NCBI GenBank assembly: GCA_026002995.1
Contig: BPGK01000001.1
Span: 248,001-312,000, forward strand
DNA length: 64,000 nt
Direction: 5' to 3'
DNA from: Gaiellaceae bacterium
GTDB taxonomy: Bacteria > Actinomycetota > Thermoleophilia > Gaiellales > Gaiellaceae
A model generated the notes under the pieces. It ran no database searches. It was not told the DNA's origin and saw only the letters and a program-made list of their open reading frames with translations. Positions 15,675-24,273 of the stretch are shown piece by piece; the first letter of the stretch is position 1; every line of letters begins with the position of its first letter. The position numbers and the translations under genes were made by a program.

Positions 15675-15677
15675 GCT
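15672..15677 (+). promoter_or_regulatory. -10 box TAGGCT overlapping a stop codon
   Basis: The TAG stop of the GT-C gene begins TAGGCT, nine bases before the ATG at 15687. Confidence 0.45.
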
Positions 15678-15686
15678 TGCTCTGCG

Positions 15687-16778
15687 ATGAAGCTCGTCAT
15701 GACGCTCGTCGCGCGGGACGAGATCGACATCGTCGACGCGCAGCTCGCGTTCCACCTGAACGCGGGAGTGGACTTCGTGATCGCGACCGACCACGGGTCG
15801 TCCGACGGGACGACCGACGTCTTCCGCCGGTACGAGCGCGAGGGCGTCCTGCGGCTGCTGCGCGAGGAGGGCGACTACCACGAGGCGGAGTGGCGCACCC
15901 GGATGGCGCGGCTGGCGGCGACCGAACACGGGGCCGACTGGGTGTTCGCGAGCGACGCGGACGAGTTCTGGTGGCCGCGCGGCGGCTCGCTCAAGGATGT
16001 CCTCCAGGCGATTCCCTCGCGCTACGGGGTGGTTCGCGCCTTCTGGCGGCCGTTCGTGCCGCGCCCCGACGACGGGTCGTTCTTCGCAGAGCGAATGACC
16101 GCGCGGCTCTCGCCCACCGCGCCGATCAACGACCCCCTCAGCCAGTGGCGCCCGAACGCCAAGGTGCTCCACCGCGGACGGGCCGACGCGACGGTGGGTA
16201 GGGGAAACCACACCGTCGACGGCACCGACCTCATCCCGCTGCGCGGCTGGTATCCGGTCGAGGTGCTGCACTTTCCTCTCCGCACGCGGGAGCAGTTCGA
16301 GCGCAAGGCCTCCGTGTGGCACTCGACGCAGACGGTCCGCTTCCACGAGGCGCATCGCGCTGCGAGCGAGGCCGTCGCGTCCGGGCGTGGCGAGGAGGCG
16401 TTCGGCGCGCTCGTCGTCGACGACGCCCAGCTCGAGCGAGGGCTCGCGGACGGGTCGCTCGTGCTCGACGTGCGACTGCGCGACGCGTTGCGGACGCTCG
16501 CCGGGGTCGAGATCCTCGAGCCGGTCGGAGACCCCGGGGTGAGCCGCTTCTCGCTTCCCCGCGAAGGAGGCTCTCCCCTCCGGTTCCCGTTGCCGACTGT
16601 CGTCGAGGACGCCGCCTACGCCGTGGACGTCGCGACGCTCGGCGAGGCCGACGTCGTGCGAGCGCAGCGGCGCCTCGACGTCCTCGAAGAGAGGATCGCC
16701 GAGCTCGAGCGCCGGCCGACGGCGCGGCTAGAGCGCCTCGTCCGTCGGGCGGTCGGCAGGGTTCGTCGCTCGGCTTGA
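15687..16778 (+). CDS. GT2-like glycosyltransferase (Glyco_tranf_2_4 type), first of a tandem pair
   Basis: A 363-residue protein starting MKLVMTLVARDEIDIVDAQL. ATDHGSSDGTTDVF corresponds to the GT-A nucleotide-binding loop and FASDADEFWWPRGG to the metal-binding DxD. A His in the second half (VLHFPLRT) may serve in the active site. The C-terminal 70 residues are charged and likely helical (RAQRRLDVLEERIAELE), perhaps coiled coil. These features fit GT2-like proteins annotated as Glyco_tranf_2_4, often found in polysaccharide clusters. Its downstream neighbour is a clear paralogue, so the two may add related sugars. Donor and acceptor are unknown. Confidence 0.75.
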   Translation: MKLVMTLVARDEIDIVDAQLAFHLNAGVDFVIATDHGSSDGTTDVFRRYEREGVLRLLREEGDYHEAEWRTRMARLAATEHGADWVFASDADEFWWPRGGSLKDVLQAIPSRYGVVRAFWRPFVPRPDDGSFFAERMTARLSPTAPINDPLSQWRPNAKVLHRGRADATVGRGNHTVDGTDLIPLRGWYPVEVLHFPLRTREQFERKASVWHSTQTVRFHEAHRAASEAVASGRGEEAFGALVVDDAQLERGLADGSLVLDVRLRDALRTLAGVEILEPVGDPGVSRFSLPREGGSPLRFPLPTVVEDAAYAVDVATLGEADVVRAQRRLDVLEERIAELERRPTARLERLVRRAVGRVRRSA

Positions 16779-16791
16779 GCTCCTGCTGGTC

Positions 16792-17871
16792 GTGAAGCTC
16801 GCGATGACGCTGCTCGTCCGCAACGAGGCGGACCTCGTAGGCGCGAACCTCGCGTACCACCTCGCTGCGGGCGTCGACGTGATCATCGCGACCGACAACC
16901 GCTCCGACGACGGCACAACGGAGATCCTCGAGTCGTTCGCTCGCGACGGCTCCGTGCACGTCATTCGAGAGGAAGGCTCCGACATGCGGCAAGGGGCCTG
17001 GGTGACGCGGATGGCGCGTCTCGCGGCCGTCGAGCACGGAGCCGACTGGGTCATCCACGCCGACGCCGACGAGTTCTACTGGCCGCGGGGAGGAACGCTC
17101 AAAGAGGTGCTCGATCCGATCCCGATGCGCTTCGGGTCGGTGCGGAGCTTCGTGCGGACTTTCCTGCTCCGCCCCGGGTCAGACGACGATCCCTTCTACG
17201 AGCGCATGACGGTCAGGCTGTCGACGCCGGCGCCGATCCACGATCCAGCCAGCATCTTTCGGCCCGGCTCGAAGCTCATCCACCGTGCGCATCCCGACGT
17301 TCGAGTAGGGGACGGGACGCACGCGCTCCACGAGGTCTCGTTGCCCGAGTTGCGTCACCACTACCCGATCGAGATGCTCCACTTCCCCTTCCGAACGGTC
17401 GCGCAGACCGAGCGCAAGCTCATGCGTGCCTACGCGGCGTGGACGGAGAATCCGAGCCGTCCGCCGCCGCACTACTACGCGAAGGCGTACGCGGCGATCG
17501 CCGACGGACGGGCGAGCGACTTCATCGACTCGCTGGCCTGCACGAGCAGCGTGCTCCAGCTCGGGTTGGCGGAAGGCACGCTCGTGGTCGACACGCGCCT
17601 CCGCGACGTGCTGCGGGGCCTGCGCGAGCCGAGCCAACGTGGGTTCCGAGTGGAGCGCGCCGCGAGCTCGGTGTTCGCGAGGCCTGACCTCGACGACGAG
17701 GCGCGCTACGCGGCCGAGGCCGCCGCGCTCGTCGAAGCGGAGGTCGTGAGGGTGCGGCGACGCGCGGACGCGCTCGCCGCCCGGCTCGTCTCGCTCGATC
17801 GCCGCCGAGGGCCCCGCTGGCGGGCTGCCGATGCCGCGCTCGACGGCGGCGAGATCCACGGCGAGGGCTAG
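16792..17871 (+). CDS. GT2-like glycosyltransferase (Glyco_tranf_2_4 type), second of the tandem pair
   Basis: A 359-residue paralogue of the preceding gene. It has the same MTLLVRNEADLVGANL start, the IATDNRSDDGTTEIL loop, HADADEFYWPRGG as DxD region and EMLHFPFRT. The GTG at 16792 is 13 bases after the previous stop. No TANNNT box lies in front of it, so it probably shares the 15672 transcript. The C-terminal part is again Arg/Ala/Glu-rich. The stop TAG forms part of the -10 box for the downstream ABC exporter. The role is transfer of an undetermined sugar. Confidence 0.75.
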   Translation: MKLAMTLLVRNEADLVGANLAYHLAAGVDVIIATDNRSDDGTTEILESFARDGSVHVIREEGSDMRQGAWVTRMARLAAVEHGADWVIHADADEFYWPRGGTLKEVLDPIPMRFGSVRSFVRTFLLRPGSDDDPFYERMTVRLSTPAPIHDPASIFRPGSKLIHRAHPDVRVGDGTHALHEVSLPELRHHYPIEMLHFPFRTVAQTERKLMRAYAAWTENPSRPPPHYYAKAYAAIADGRASDFIDSLACTSSVLQLGLAEGTLVVDTRLRDVLRGLREPSQRGFRVERAASSVFARPDLDDEARYAAEAAALVEAEVVRVRRRADALAARLVSLDRRRGPRWRAADAALDGGEIHGEG

Positions 17872-17874
17872 CAT
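17869..17874 (+). promoter_or_regulatory. -10 box TAGCAT for the wzm-wzt operon
   Basis: TAGCAT uses the TAG stop of the previous gene and is followed by a six-base spacer and the GTG at 17881, a spacing that fits leaderless transcription. Confidence 0.55.
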
Positions 17875-17880
17875 CGTCCC

Positions 17881-18777
17881 GTGAGCCAGCTCGAGGTAGA
17901 GAGGCCTCGTCGATCACGTCCCACGCCGGGGCCGGCAGGTGACGCAGCCGACCGGGTCGATCGCGTCACGGTCATCAAGCCTGCGCCCCGCTGGCCTCAT
18001 CTCGACGTGCGCGAGCTCTGGCACTACCGCGAGCTCCTCTTCCGACTCGTCTGGCGGGACGTCGTCGTTCGCTACAAGCAGACCTCGATCGGCGTCCTCT
18101 GGGCGATCCTGCAGCCGTTCCTCACGATGGTCGTCTTCACGCTCGTCTTCGGGAAGTTCGCCGACTTCCCGTCGAAGGGCGTCCCGTACCCGATCTTCAC
18201 GTACTCGGCGCTCCTGCCGTGGACGTACTTCGCATCGTCCGTCGCGCAGTCGTCGTCGAGCATCGTCGGCAACAGGGCGCTCGTCACGAAGGTCTACTTC
18301 CCACGCGTGCTCGCGCCGCTCGCAGGCGTGACGGTTCCGATCGTGGACTTCATGCTCGCGTTCACGGTCCTCGTCGGGATGATGATCTGGTTCGGGATCT
18401 TCCCGACTGCGGCGATCGTCTTCGCGCCCCTCTTCCTGCTCATGGCCCTCGTCTCGGCACTCGGGGTCGGCCTCTTCCTGTCGGCCGTCAATGTGCGCTA
18501 TCGCGACGTGCCGTACGCCATCCCCTTCCTGATGCAGATGTGGCTCTTCCTCTCCGGCGTCGTTTTCGCGATCACGTCGCTGCCGGAGCGCTGGCAGTGG
18601 ATCCTCGCGCTGAATCCGATGACCGCCGTGATCAACGGCTTCCAGTGGGGCGTGATCGGGACGCCGGCGCCGGATCTCGGAAAGACGCTCGTGAGCGTCG
18701 GGGCGGCATGTTCCTTCTTCATCGTCGGGCTCTGGTACTTCCGCCGCTCCGAGCCTCGGTTCGCGGACACGATCTGA
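17881..18777 (+). CDS. wzm: ABC-2 polysaccharide exporter permease (Wzm)
   Basis: A 298-residue integral membrane protein with six hydrophobic segments after a roughly 45-residue cytoplasmic N-terminus. The VWRDVVVRYKQTSIGVLWAI amphipathic segment before TM1 and the FGKFADFPSKGVPYPIFTYS loop are hallmarks of Wzm/RfbD-type permeases. It forms the channel that exports a finished lipid-linked O-antigen or teichoic-type polymer, powered by the ATPase encoded next. The two genes overlap by one base (TGATG). An ABC route implies that chain length is set before export, unlike the Wzx/Wzy route encoded at 43727-46476. Confidence 0.93.
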   Translation: MSQLEVERPRRSRPTPGPAGDAADRVDRVTVIKPAPRWPHLDVRELWHYRELLFRLVWRDVVVRYKQTSIGVLWAILQPFLTMVVFTLVFGKFADFPSKGVPYPIFTYSALLPWTYFASSVAQSSSSIVGNRALVTKVYFPRVLAPLAGVTVPIVDFMLAFTVLVGMMIWFGIFPTAAIVFAPLFLLMALVSALGVGLFLSAVNVRYRDVPYAIPFLMQMWLFLSGVVFAITSLPERWQWILALNPMTAVINGFQWGVIGTPAPDLGKTLVSVGAACSFFIVGLWYFRRSEPRFADTI

Positions 18778-20033
18778 TGGCGAAGGCGATCGTCGTCGAG
18801 GAGCTCGGCAAGCGGTACCGCATCGGCCAGCTCCAGAGCGCCTACGGAACCCTCAGAGACGCGCTCGCGGAGGGCGCCGCACGGATCGTCCGTCGCGAGC
18901 GCAAGCCGACCTACGAGGAGATCTGGGCCCTGCGCGACGTCTCCTTCGAGGTCACCGAGGGGGAGGTGCTCGGCGTCCTCGGGCGTAACGGCGCGGGGAA
19001 ATCGACGCTGCTCAAGATCCTGACGCGGATCACGAATCCGACGACGGGGACGGCGACCATCCGCGGTCGCGTCGGGAGCCTGCTCGAGGTCGGCACGGGC
19101 TTCCACCCCGAGCTCACAGGACGCGAGAACATCTTCCTGAACGGCTCGATCCTGGGCATGAAGCGCAAGGAGATCCTGCGCAAGTTCGACGAGATCGTCG
19201 AGTTCGCGGGCGTCGAGAAGTTCATCGACACCCCGGTCAAGCGCTACTCGAGCGGGATGTCCGTCCGTCTGGCGTTCGCCGTCGCCGCCCACCTCGAGCC
19301 GGAGATCCTGCTCGTCGACGAGGTACTCGCGGTCGGTGACGCCGAGTTCCAGCGACGCTGCCTCGGTCGCATGGAGGACATCAGCATGACGGGTCGGACG
19401 GTGCTCTTCGTCTCCCACAACATGCAGACGCTGACCGCGCTCTGCAACCGGGCGATCTGGCTCGACCAGGGCGCGATCGTACGGGACGGAAAGAGCTCCG
19501 AGGTCGTCGCCCAGTACCTCCAGGCAGGCTTCGGGACGGGCTCGCAGCGCGAGTGGCCGGACGTCGAGACCGCGCCCGGGAACCAGTACGTGCGCATGCG
19601 GTTCGTGCGCGTGGTGCAGGACGGGCGCGTGGTCGATGCCGTGGACGTCCGGCGGCCGGTGGGAATCGAGATCGGCTTCCGCGTGTTCGACGGGGCGCCT
19701 CCGCTCTTCCCCAAGATCAAGCTCTGGGACGCCCAGTCGAACGTCGCGTTCAACGCGATGGACACGAGCCGCCGCTGGGACGATCCGCCGCCGCCCGGCG
19801 ACTACGTGTGCACCGCCTGGATACCCGGCAACCTCCTGAACGAAGGGCTGATGACCGTCCTCACCCAGATCTGCTCGATCGACGTCACGAAGCTCTGGCC
19901 GCATGCGAGCGGCGGGAACGTCGCCTTCCACGTGCAGGATCCCGGCGAGGGCGACTCGGCACGCGGCCGGTACGCCGGGCAGTGGAAGGGGGTTGTCCGC
20001 CCGCTCCTAGACTGGACGACCGAGTGGAGCTGA
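18777..20033 (+). CDS. wzt: ABC exporter ATPase with C-terminal polymer-binding domain (Wzt)
   Basis: A 418-residue protein. Residues 1-245 are an ABC ATPase with Walker A GRNGAGKST at 69-77, signature YSSGM around 158-161 and Walker B ILLVDEVLAVGD. FHPELTGRENIFLNG is typical of the Wzt/TagH group. Residues about 265-418 form a Wzt_C-like beta domain (VDVRRPVGIEIGFRVFDG, then GDYVCTAWIPGNLLNEG), which in characterised relatives recognises the capped non-reducing end of the polymer. This suggests the exported glycan carries a terminal modification. Its end lies three bases from the end of the convergent dioxygenase gene. Confidence 0.92.
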   Translation: MAKAIVVEELGKRYRIGQLQSAYGTLRDALAEGAARIVRRERKPTYEEIWALRDVSFEVTEGEVLGVLGRNGAGKSTLLKILTRITNPTTGTATIRGRVGSLLEVGTGFHPELTGRENIFLNGSILGMKRKEILRKFDEIVEFAGVEKFIDTPVKRYSSGMSVRLAFAVAAHLEPEILLVDEVLAVGDAEFQRRCLGRMEDISMTGRTVLFVSHNMQTLTALCNRAIWLDQGAIVRDGKSSEVVAQYLQAGFGTGSQREWPDVETAPGNQYVRMRFVRVVQDGRVVDAVDVRRPVGIEIGFRVFDGAPPLFPKIKLWDAQSNVAFNAMDTSRRWDDPPPPGDYVCTAWIPGNLLNEGLMTVLTQICSIDVTKLWPHASGGNVAFHVQDPGEGDSARGRYAGQWKGVVRPLLDWTTEWS

Positions 20034-20036
20034 GCG

Positions 20037-20975
20037 TCAGTCGAGCGCGTACCGTGTGGCAGCGTCGAGCTCGTCCAGCGCTCCGGCGTAGCGATAGCTC
20101 CGCTCGGTCAGCGAGGCGAGCGACGCCGGGGACGAGTACGTCGCCGTCGCGAGCACGCGCGGGCGCGCGGTCGCGAAGCCTCCGCGGTGGAAGCCCGCGG
20201 TGTTGCAGAAGAGCAGCGTGCCTCTCGGGCCGGTAAAGGTGTGGATCGCCTCCGGCGGTATCCGGCGCTCCAGCTCCTCCTCGGGCGGGTAGTTCTCTCC
20301 CAGGGGCCTCCACGGCCAGGCGTCGCCGTACGGGCCGCCCGGAGCGCTGCCGGCTGCGTACTGGAAAGGACCGGTGTCCGTGTCGACGTCGACCAGGTAG
20401 AGGAACACCTTGACGAGCTTGCGGTCGTTGAAGTCGCGGTGCCAGCGCTGGGAGGAGACGCGGGTCGCCTCCTCCGGCTGGGGCACCGAGTACCAGAGAT
20501 CGACGTACTCGAGCTTCGACCACATCCCGAGGTAGGCGTTCGCGACGTCGAGCATGCGCTGCGAGGCGCAGGCGCGGAACCAGGGATCCGAGAAGTCGAG
20601 CTCGACCCCGTAGCTGTGCAACCGGACGACGAACTCCTTGCCTGCTCGCACGCGGAGCCGCTCGCGGTCTCCGGCGAGACCGGCCTCCGTCTCCTCGACG
20701 AAGCGCGCTCCCTGCGCCGTGATCTCCTCCCACAGCGGGTCGCCGTCGAACAGCTCCGAGAAGGTGAGGAGAGAGAAGCCGCGCGCGTCGAGATCGTCGA
20801 CGATCCGCCGCTGAACAGCGTCCAAGACCGGCGGGGCCTGAGCGAATCGTCGCCGGCTCGCCCGGTTCGAGAGCGCTCGGTCGTGCAGCGTGTAGGTCGC
20901 TCGGATCCCGCGGCGCTCGAGAGCGGAGGCGACCCGGCTGACTCGGGCGGCGAAGCGCGTCTTCGTCCGATGCAT
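20037..20975 (-). CDS. Phytanoyl-CoA-dioxygenase-family Fe(II)/2-oxoglutarate enzyme
   Basis: A 312-residue protein with the iron-binding H179-R-D181 in QRWHRDFND, followed by FLYLVDVDTDTGPFQY and GSAPGG. The distal His is in FCNTAGFHRGG and an Arg follows. That HxD...H triad fits the PhyH family, whose members hydroxylate or otherwise oxidise varied small molecules using 2-oxoglutarate and O2. Sitting back to back with wzt suggests it modifies a sugar or lipid of the exported glycan, perhaps the end cap (inference). A TAGCGT box lies nine bases before the ATG at 20975. Confidence 0.85.
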   Translation of the reverse strand: MHRTKTRFAARVSRVASALERRGIRATYTLHDRALSNRASRRRFAQAPPVLDAVQRRIVDDLDARGFSLLTFSELFDGDPLWEEITAQGARFVEETEAGLAGDRERLRVRAGKEFVVRLHSYGVELDFSDPWFRACASQRMLDVANAYLGMWSKLEYVDLWYSVPQPEEATRVSSQRWHRDFNDRKLVKVFLYLVDVDTDTGPFQYAAGSAPGGPYGDAWPWRPLGENYPPEEELERRIPPEAIHTFTGPRGTLLFCNTAGFHRGGFATARPRVLATATYSSPASLASLTERSYRYAGALDELDAATRYALD

Positions 20976-20984
20976 TCGCCTCGT

Positions 20985-20990
20985 ACGCTA
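20985..20990 (-). promoter_or_regulatory. -10 box TAGCGT for the dioxygenase gene
   Basis: Minus-strand TAGCGT, with a nine-base spacer to the ATG at 20975. It shares the 39-base intergenic region with the divergent box at 21001. Confidence 0.45.
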
Positions 20991-21000
20991 GCGGCTCCAC

Positions 21001-21006
21001 TACCGT
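21001..21006 (+). promoter_or_regulatory. -10 box TACCGT for the four-gene glycosyltransferase operon
   Basis: TACCGT is followed by eight bases and the GTG at 21015. This box decides the start, since the reading frame stays open far upstream. Confidence 0.5.
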
Positions 21007-21014
21007 TGCGCGCC

Positions 21015-22154
21015 GTGGAGGGTCACGCGCACGCCCCGACCGTCTTCGTCCTCTACCGGAGGTCGGCGTTGCGGAGCGCCGGCCTCGCCTCGCCGCGCGG
21101 CTCGCTCGAGCGCTACAGCCTCTACGGCCTCGACGAGCTCGAGGACGCAGGGTGGATCGTTCGGCACAACCTCGAGCCCGGGCGAGCGCCTGGCCCGGGA
21201 GCTCGACTGCTCGGCTCCGTGCTCGAGCGGCTCGTGCGCGCGACCGGCGGCTATCCGGGCGACTTCGCGACCGTCCTTGCCTCGCTCGGGGCGATCAGGC
21301 GCGCGGACGTCGTCTTCTCGACGGTCGACACGGTCGGCATCCCGCTCGTGCTCCTCTCACGCGTCGGTCTCGTCCGTACGCCGGTCGTGTATGCGGCGAT
21401 CGGCCTCCCGGAGCGCATCGAGCGCCTCCGGGGAGCTGGAGCTCGGCGCCTCTACCGTGGGGCGTACCGGAGACTGCGAACGATCATCGCGTACGGAGCC
21501 GGAGAGGTCGATGCCCTGCGAGCATGGCTCGGCGAGCAGGGACCCGAGGTCGTCCTCGTGCCGTTCGGTGTCGACAGCCGCTCGTTCCGCCCCGACCCCA
21601 CGATCCGACCCGACGTGGACGTGGTCTCCGTGGGCGCCGACCCGCGGCGAGACCTCGCGCTCCTCGCGGCCGTCGCGGCGCGTCGCCCGGTGTGGACGTT
21701 CCACGTCGTTGCATCTGCGGAGAACGTCGCTCAGCTCGTCGGCGCGCCCGGCAACGTACGCATCGAGCGCGACGTCCCGCTCTCCGTCGTGCGCGACCGG
21801 CTTCTCGGCGGTCGAGTCGTCGCCCTGCCTGTGCGCGAGAACACGTACTCGGGCGCTACCACCGTGCTGCTCCAGGCGATGGCGCTCGCCAAGCCGGTCG
21901 TCGTCAGCGAGACGGCCGCGCTCGCGCGCGGATACCACCTCCGGGACGGGGTCAACTGCCGGCTCGTCCCGCCGGGCGACCCGAACGCGCTCGAGCGCGC
22001 GATCGCGGAGCTCCTCGCCGACCCCGACGCGGCCGCGACGCTCGGTCGACGCGCGAGGGAGACGGTCGAAGAGCACCTCGGCTGGGAGCGCTACGCGCAG
22101 CGCCTCGTCGATCGCATCGCCGCCGCTCTCGGTTCGGCGACGGTGGAGCGATGA
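21015..22154 (+). CDS. Glycosyltransferase family 4-like, first of four overlapping genes
   Basis: A 379-residue GT-B protein. The acceptor half includes RADVVFSTVDTVGIPLVLLS, and the donor half has VPFGVDSRSFRP, VDVVSVGADPRRDLALL and LPVRENTYSGATTVLLQAMA followed by AKPVVVSETAALARGY. The latter corresponds to the E(x7)E donor site of GT4 enzymes, but here the Glu positions read E(x12)Q, so the donor-binding acidic pair is altered. The reading frame is open far upstream; GTG 21015 is chosen from the -10 box. It overlaps the next gene as ATGA. The donor is unknown. Confidence 0.8.
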   Translation: MEGHAHAPTVFVLYRRSALRSAGLASPRGSLERYSLYGLDELEDAGWIVRHNLEPGRAPGPGARLLGSVLERLVRATGGYPGDFATVLASLGAIRRADVVFSTVDTVGIPLVLLSRVGLVRTPVVYAAIGLPERIERLRGAGARRLYRGAYRRLRTIIAYGAGEVDALRAWLGEQGPEVVLVPFGVDSRSFRPDPTIRPDVDVVSVGADPRRDLALLAAVAARRPVWTFHVVASAENVAQLVGAPGNVRIERDVPLSVVRDRLLGGRVVALPVRENTYSGATTVLLQAMALAKPVVVSETAALARGYHLRDGVNCRLVPPGDPNALERAIAELLADPDAAATLGRRARETVEEHLGWERYAQRLVDRIAAALGSATVER

Positions 22155-23164
22155 GCATCGCCAGGGTGCCGCGTGCCGCGCTCGTTCGCGGACGGCGAGC
22201 AGCGGAGAGGGTCGTGCGAGAGGGTCGAACCGAGATCGACGTCCGCTTCCGACGTCGGGGACGAGCCGATCTCGCTGTTTTCCACGAGCTCGTCCCACCG
22301 CCGAGCGGCGGTGGCCACCAGTTCCTGCGTGCGCTCCTCGGCGAGCTCGAGCGGCGAGGGCTTCGCGTCGAGCGAAACCGGATCTCGAGCGAGACGCCCG
22401 CGTGTCTTTTCAACTCGTTCAACTTCGACGAACGCCGTCTCCGGCGCTTCGCGCGGACAGACTGCCGGATGGTGCACCGCGTGGACGGGCCACTTGCCGC
22501 GTACCGCGGGTTCGACGACGGTACCGACTCGCGCGTCGCGCAGCTCAATCGGGAGCTCGCGCAGGCGACGGTCGTCCAGTCTCGCTACAGCCTCGAGGCT
22601 CACCGGGAGTGCGGTATCGAGCTCCGCGCGCCGCGTGTGATCCCGAACGCGGTGGATCCTGCGATCTTCCATCCGCCGCGCGTCCGCGATGCTCGTGCCG
22701 GACGCTCGCTGCGCCTGATTGCGACGAGTTGGTCCGACAACCCGCGCAAGGGCGCGGATGTTTTGTCGCTGCTCGATCGCAGCCTCGACGGAACGCGCTT
22801 CACGCTGACCTTCGTCGGGAGGACGAGCGCGACGCTCGAGCGTGCGCGGGTTCTCGGCCCCCTGCCGTCGAGACAGCTCGCCGACGTGCTGCGCTCTCAC
22901 GACATCTACGTCGCGGGGAGCGTGAACGACCCCGCCTCGAACGCGTTGCTCGAGGCGCTCGCCTGCGGGCTTCCGGCTCTCTATCGAGCAAGCGGCGGGC
23001 ACCCGGAGATCGTCGGGGACGGGGGTGTGCCGTTCGAGGCGCCGGAGGACGCCCTTCCCGCGCTCGAGCGCCTCGTCTCCGAGCTCGACGAGCGTCGCGC
23101 TGCGATCCGGGTGCCCCGGCTCGACGAGGTCGCGGACCGGTACCTGGAGGCGCTCCTCGGGTGA
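22151..23164 (+). CDS. Glycosyltransferase family 4-like, second of four
   Basis: A 337-residue GT-B protein. It has HELVPPPSGGGHQFLRALLG with the Gly-rich acceptor loop, VHRVDGPLAAYRGFDDGTD, RVIPNAVDPAIFHPP and the donor-site block VNDPASNALLEALACGLPAL followed by YRASGGHPEIVGDGG. The RVDGP segment is like that of Lewis-type GT4 transferases in actinobacterial clusters. The start ATG 22151 lies inside the previous stop, and the gene ends in a GTGA overlap with the next, so all four genes look translationally coupled. The linkage formed is unknown. Confidence 0.85.
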   Translation: MSIARVPRAALVRGRRAAERVVREGRTEIDVRFRRRGRADLAVFHELVPPPSGGGHQFLRALLGELERRGLRVERNRISSETPACLFNSFNFDERRLRRFARTDCRMVHRVDGPLAAYRGFDDGTDSRVAQLNRELAQATVVQSRYSLEAHRECGIELRAPRVIPNAVDPAIFHPPRVRDARAGRSLRLIATSWSDNPRKGADVLSLLDRSLDGTRFTLTFVGRTSATLERARVLGPLPSRQLADVLRSHDIYVAGSVNDPASNALLEALACGLPALYRASGGHPEIVGDGGVPFEAPEDALPALERLVSELDERRAAIRVPRLDEVADRYLEALLG

Positions 23165-24273
23165 CGAGAGGAGCACGCACTCTCGCCGCGCCGGTCGTAC
23201 GGCCCCTTGCGCGAGGGTTCGTCCGTGCGCGCACGAGCCGTTGGGGGCAGGCGACGCGCCTCCTCCCCCTCGGGGACGCAGGTGGTTGGTCGGTCGACGA
23301 GGATGCTGCCCACCTCGCGGCTGCCGCGCGGCGCCTCGGCTATCGGGTCGCGCCCGGCTGGTGGGCGCGATTCGCGGAGGGACAGGCGGTGTTCCTCACG
23401 AGCCACTTCGAGGCGCTCGCTCCCCGCTGGCTCGAGACGTCGCACCGGCTCGGAACCGCGTACCTACACGGGAGACCGGGGACGCCGTACGCCCCCGAGT
23501 TCGACGCAGCGTTCGCGGCGCTGCGCCGCAGTCCTCGGCGTCTCGACAGGATCCAGGTAACGCACGCGGAGATGCACGAGCTCGTCCTCGAAGCAGGAGT
23601 GCCGGCGGAGCGCGTACATCGCATCCCGATCGGCATCGACCTCGAGCACTTCCCACTCGGAGGCGACGACGAGCGTCGAGCAGCGCGGAGGCGACTCGGC
23701 CTCCCTCGGCAGGCGGTCGTCGTCGGCTCGTTCCAGAAAGACGGTGTCGGCTGGGACGAGGGGCACGAGCCGAAGCTCGTCAAGGGTCCCGACATCCTCG
23801 TGCGCGCGCTGGAGCTGCTCCGGGTGGAGGTGCCGGAGCTCCATGTTCTTCTCACCGGCCCAGCCCGCGGGTACGTCCGCCGGGAGCTCGAGCGCCTGGC
23901 CATCCCCTACGTCCATGCTCGGCTACGGTCGCGGCCGGCGCTCGCGAGCGCCTACCACGCGCTCGACGTCTACCTCGTTGCCTCGCGTCAGGAAGGCGGG
24001 CCGAAGGCGGTGCTCGAAGCGATGGCGGCGGGCGTGCCGCTCGTCTCCACGCGCGTGGGACAGGCGACCGAGGTCGTGCGGGACGGCGAGAACGGCTGGC
24101 TCGTCGAGGTGGAGGACGCCGAGGGCCTCGCCGACAGGGCGCTCGCCGCCGTCCGTCATGCGGGCGGGCGCGTACGCGAGGCGGCACGGGCGACCGCGGA
24201 GGGATACGCGAACGAGCGCCTCGACGCGCTCTGGGACCGACTGCTCGAGGGATTCGTCGCTCGTGCTCGTTGA
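23161..24273 (+). CDS. Glycosyltransferase family 4, third of four
   Basis: A 370-residue GT-B enzyme. The N-terminal half has the AFLTSH-like sequence VFLTSHFEALAPRWLE and HGRPGTPY. The C-terminal half has RIPIGIDLEHFPLGG, HVLLTGPARGYVRRELERL and the donor-site block ASRQEGGPKAVLEAMAAGVP followed by STRVGQATEVVRDGENGWLV, where E(x7)E is complete. It acts in the cytoplasm on a lipid-linked acceptor. GTG 23161 is coupled to the previous stop, and the 3' end overlaps the fourth gene by 11 bases. Confidence 0.87.
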   Translation: MTRGARTLAAPVVRPLARGFVRARTSRWGQATRLLPLGDAGGWSVDEDAAHLAAAARRLGYRVAPGWWARFAEGQAVFLTSHFEALAPRWLETSHRLGTAYLHGRPGTPYAPEFDAAFAALRRSPRRLDRIQVTHAEMHELVLEAGVPAERVHRIPIGIDLEHFPLGGDDERRAARRRLGLPRQAVVVGSFQKDGVGWDEGHEPKLVKGPDILVRALELLRVEVPELHVLLTGPARGYVRRELERLAIPYVHARLRSRPALASAYHALDVYLVASRQEGGPKAVLEAMAAGVPLVSTRVGQATEVVRDGENGWLVEVEDAEGLADRALAAVRHAGGRVREAARATAEGYANERLDALWDRLLEGFVARAR

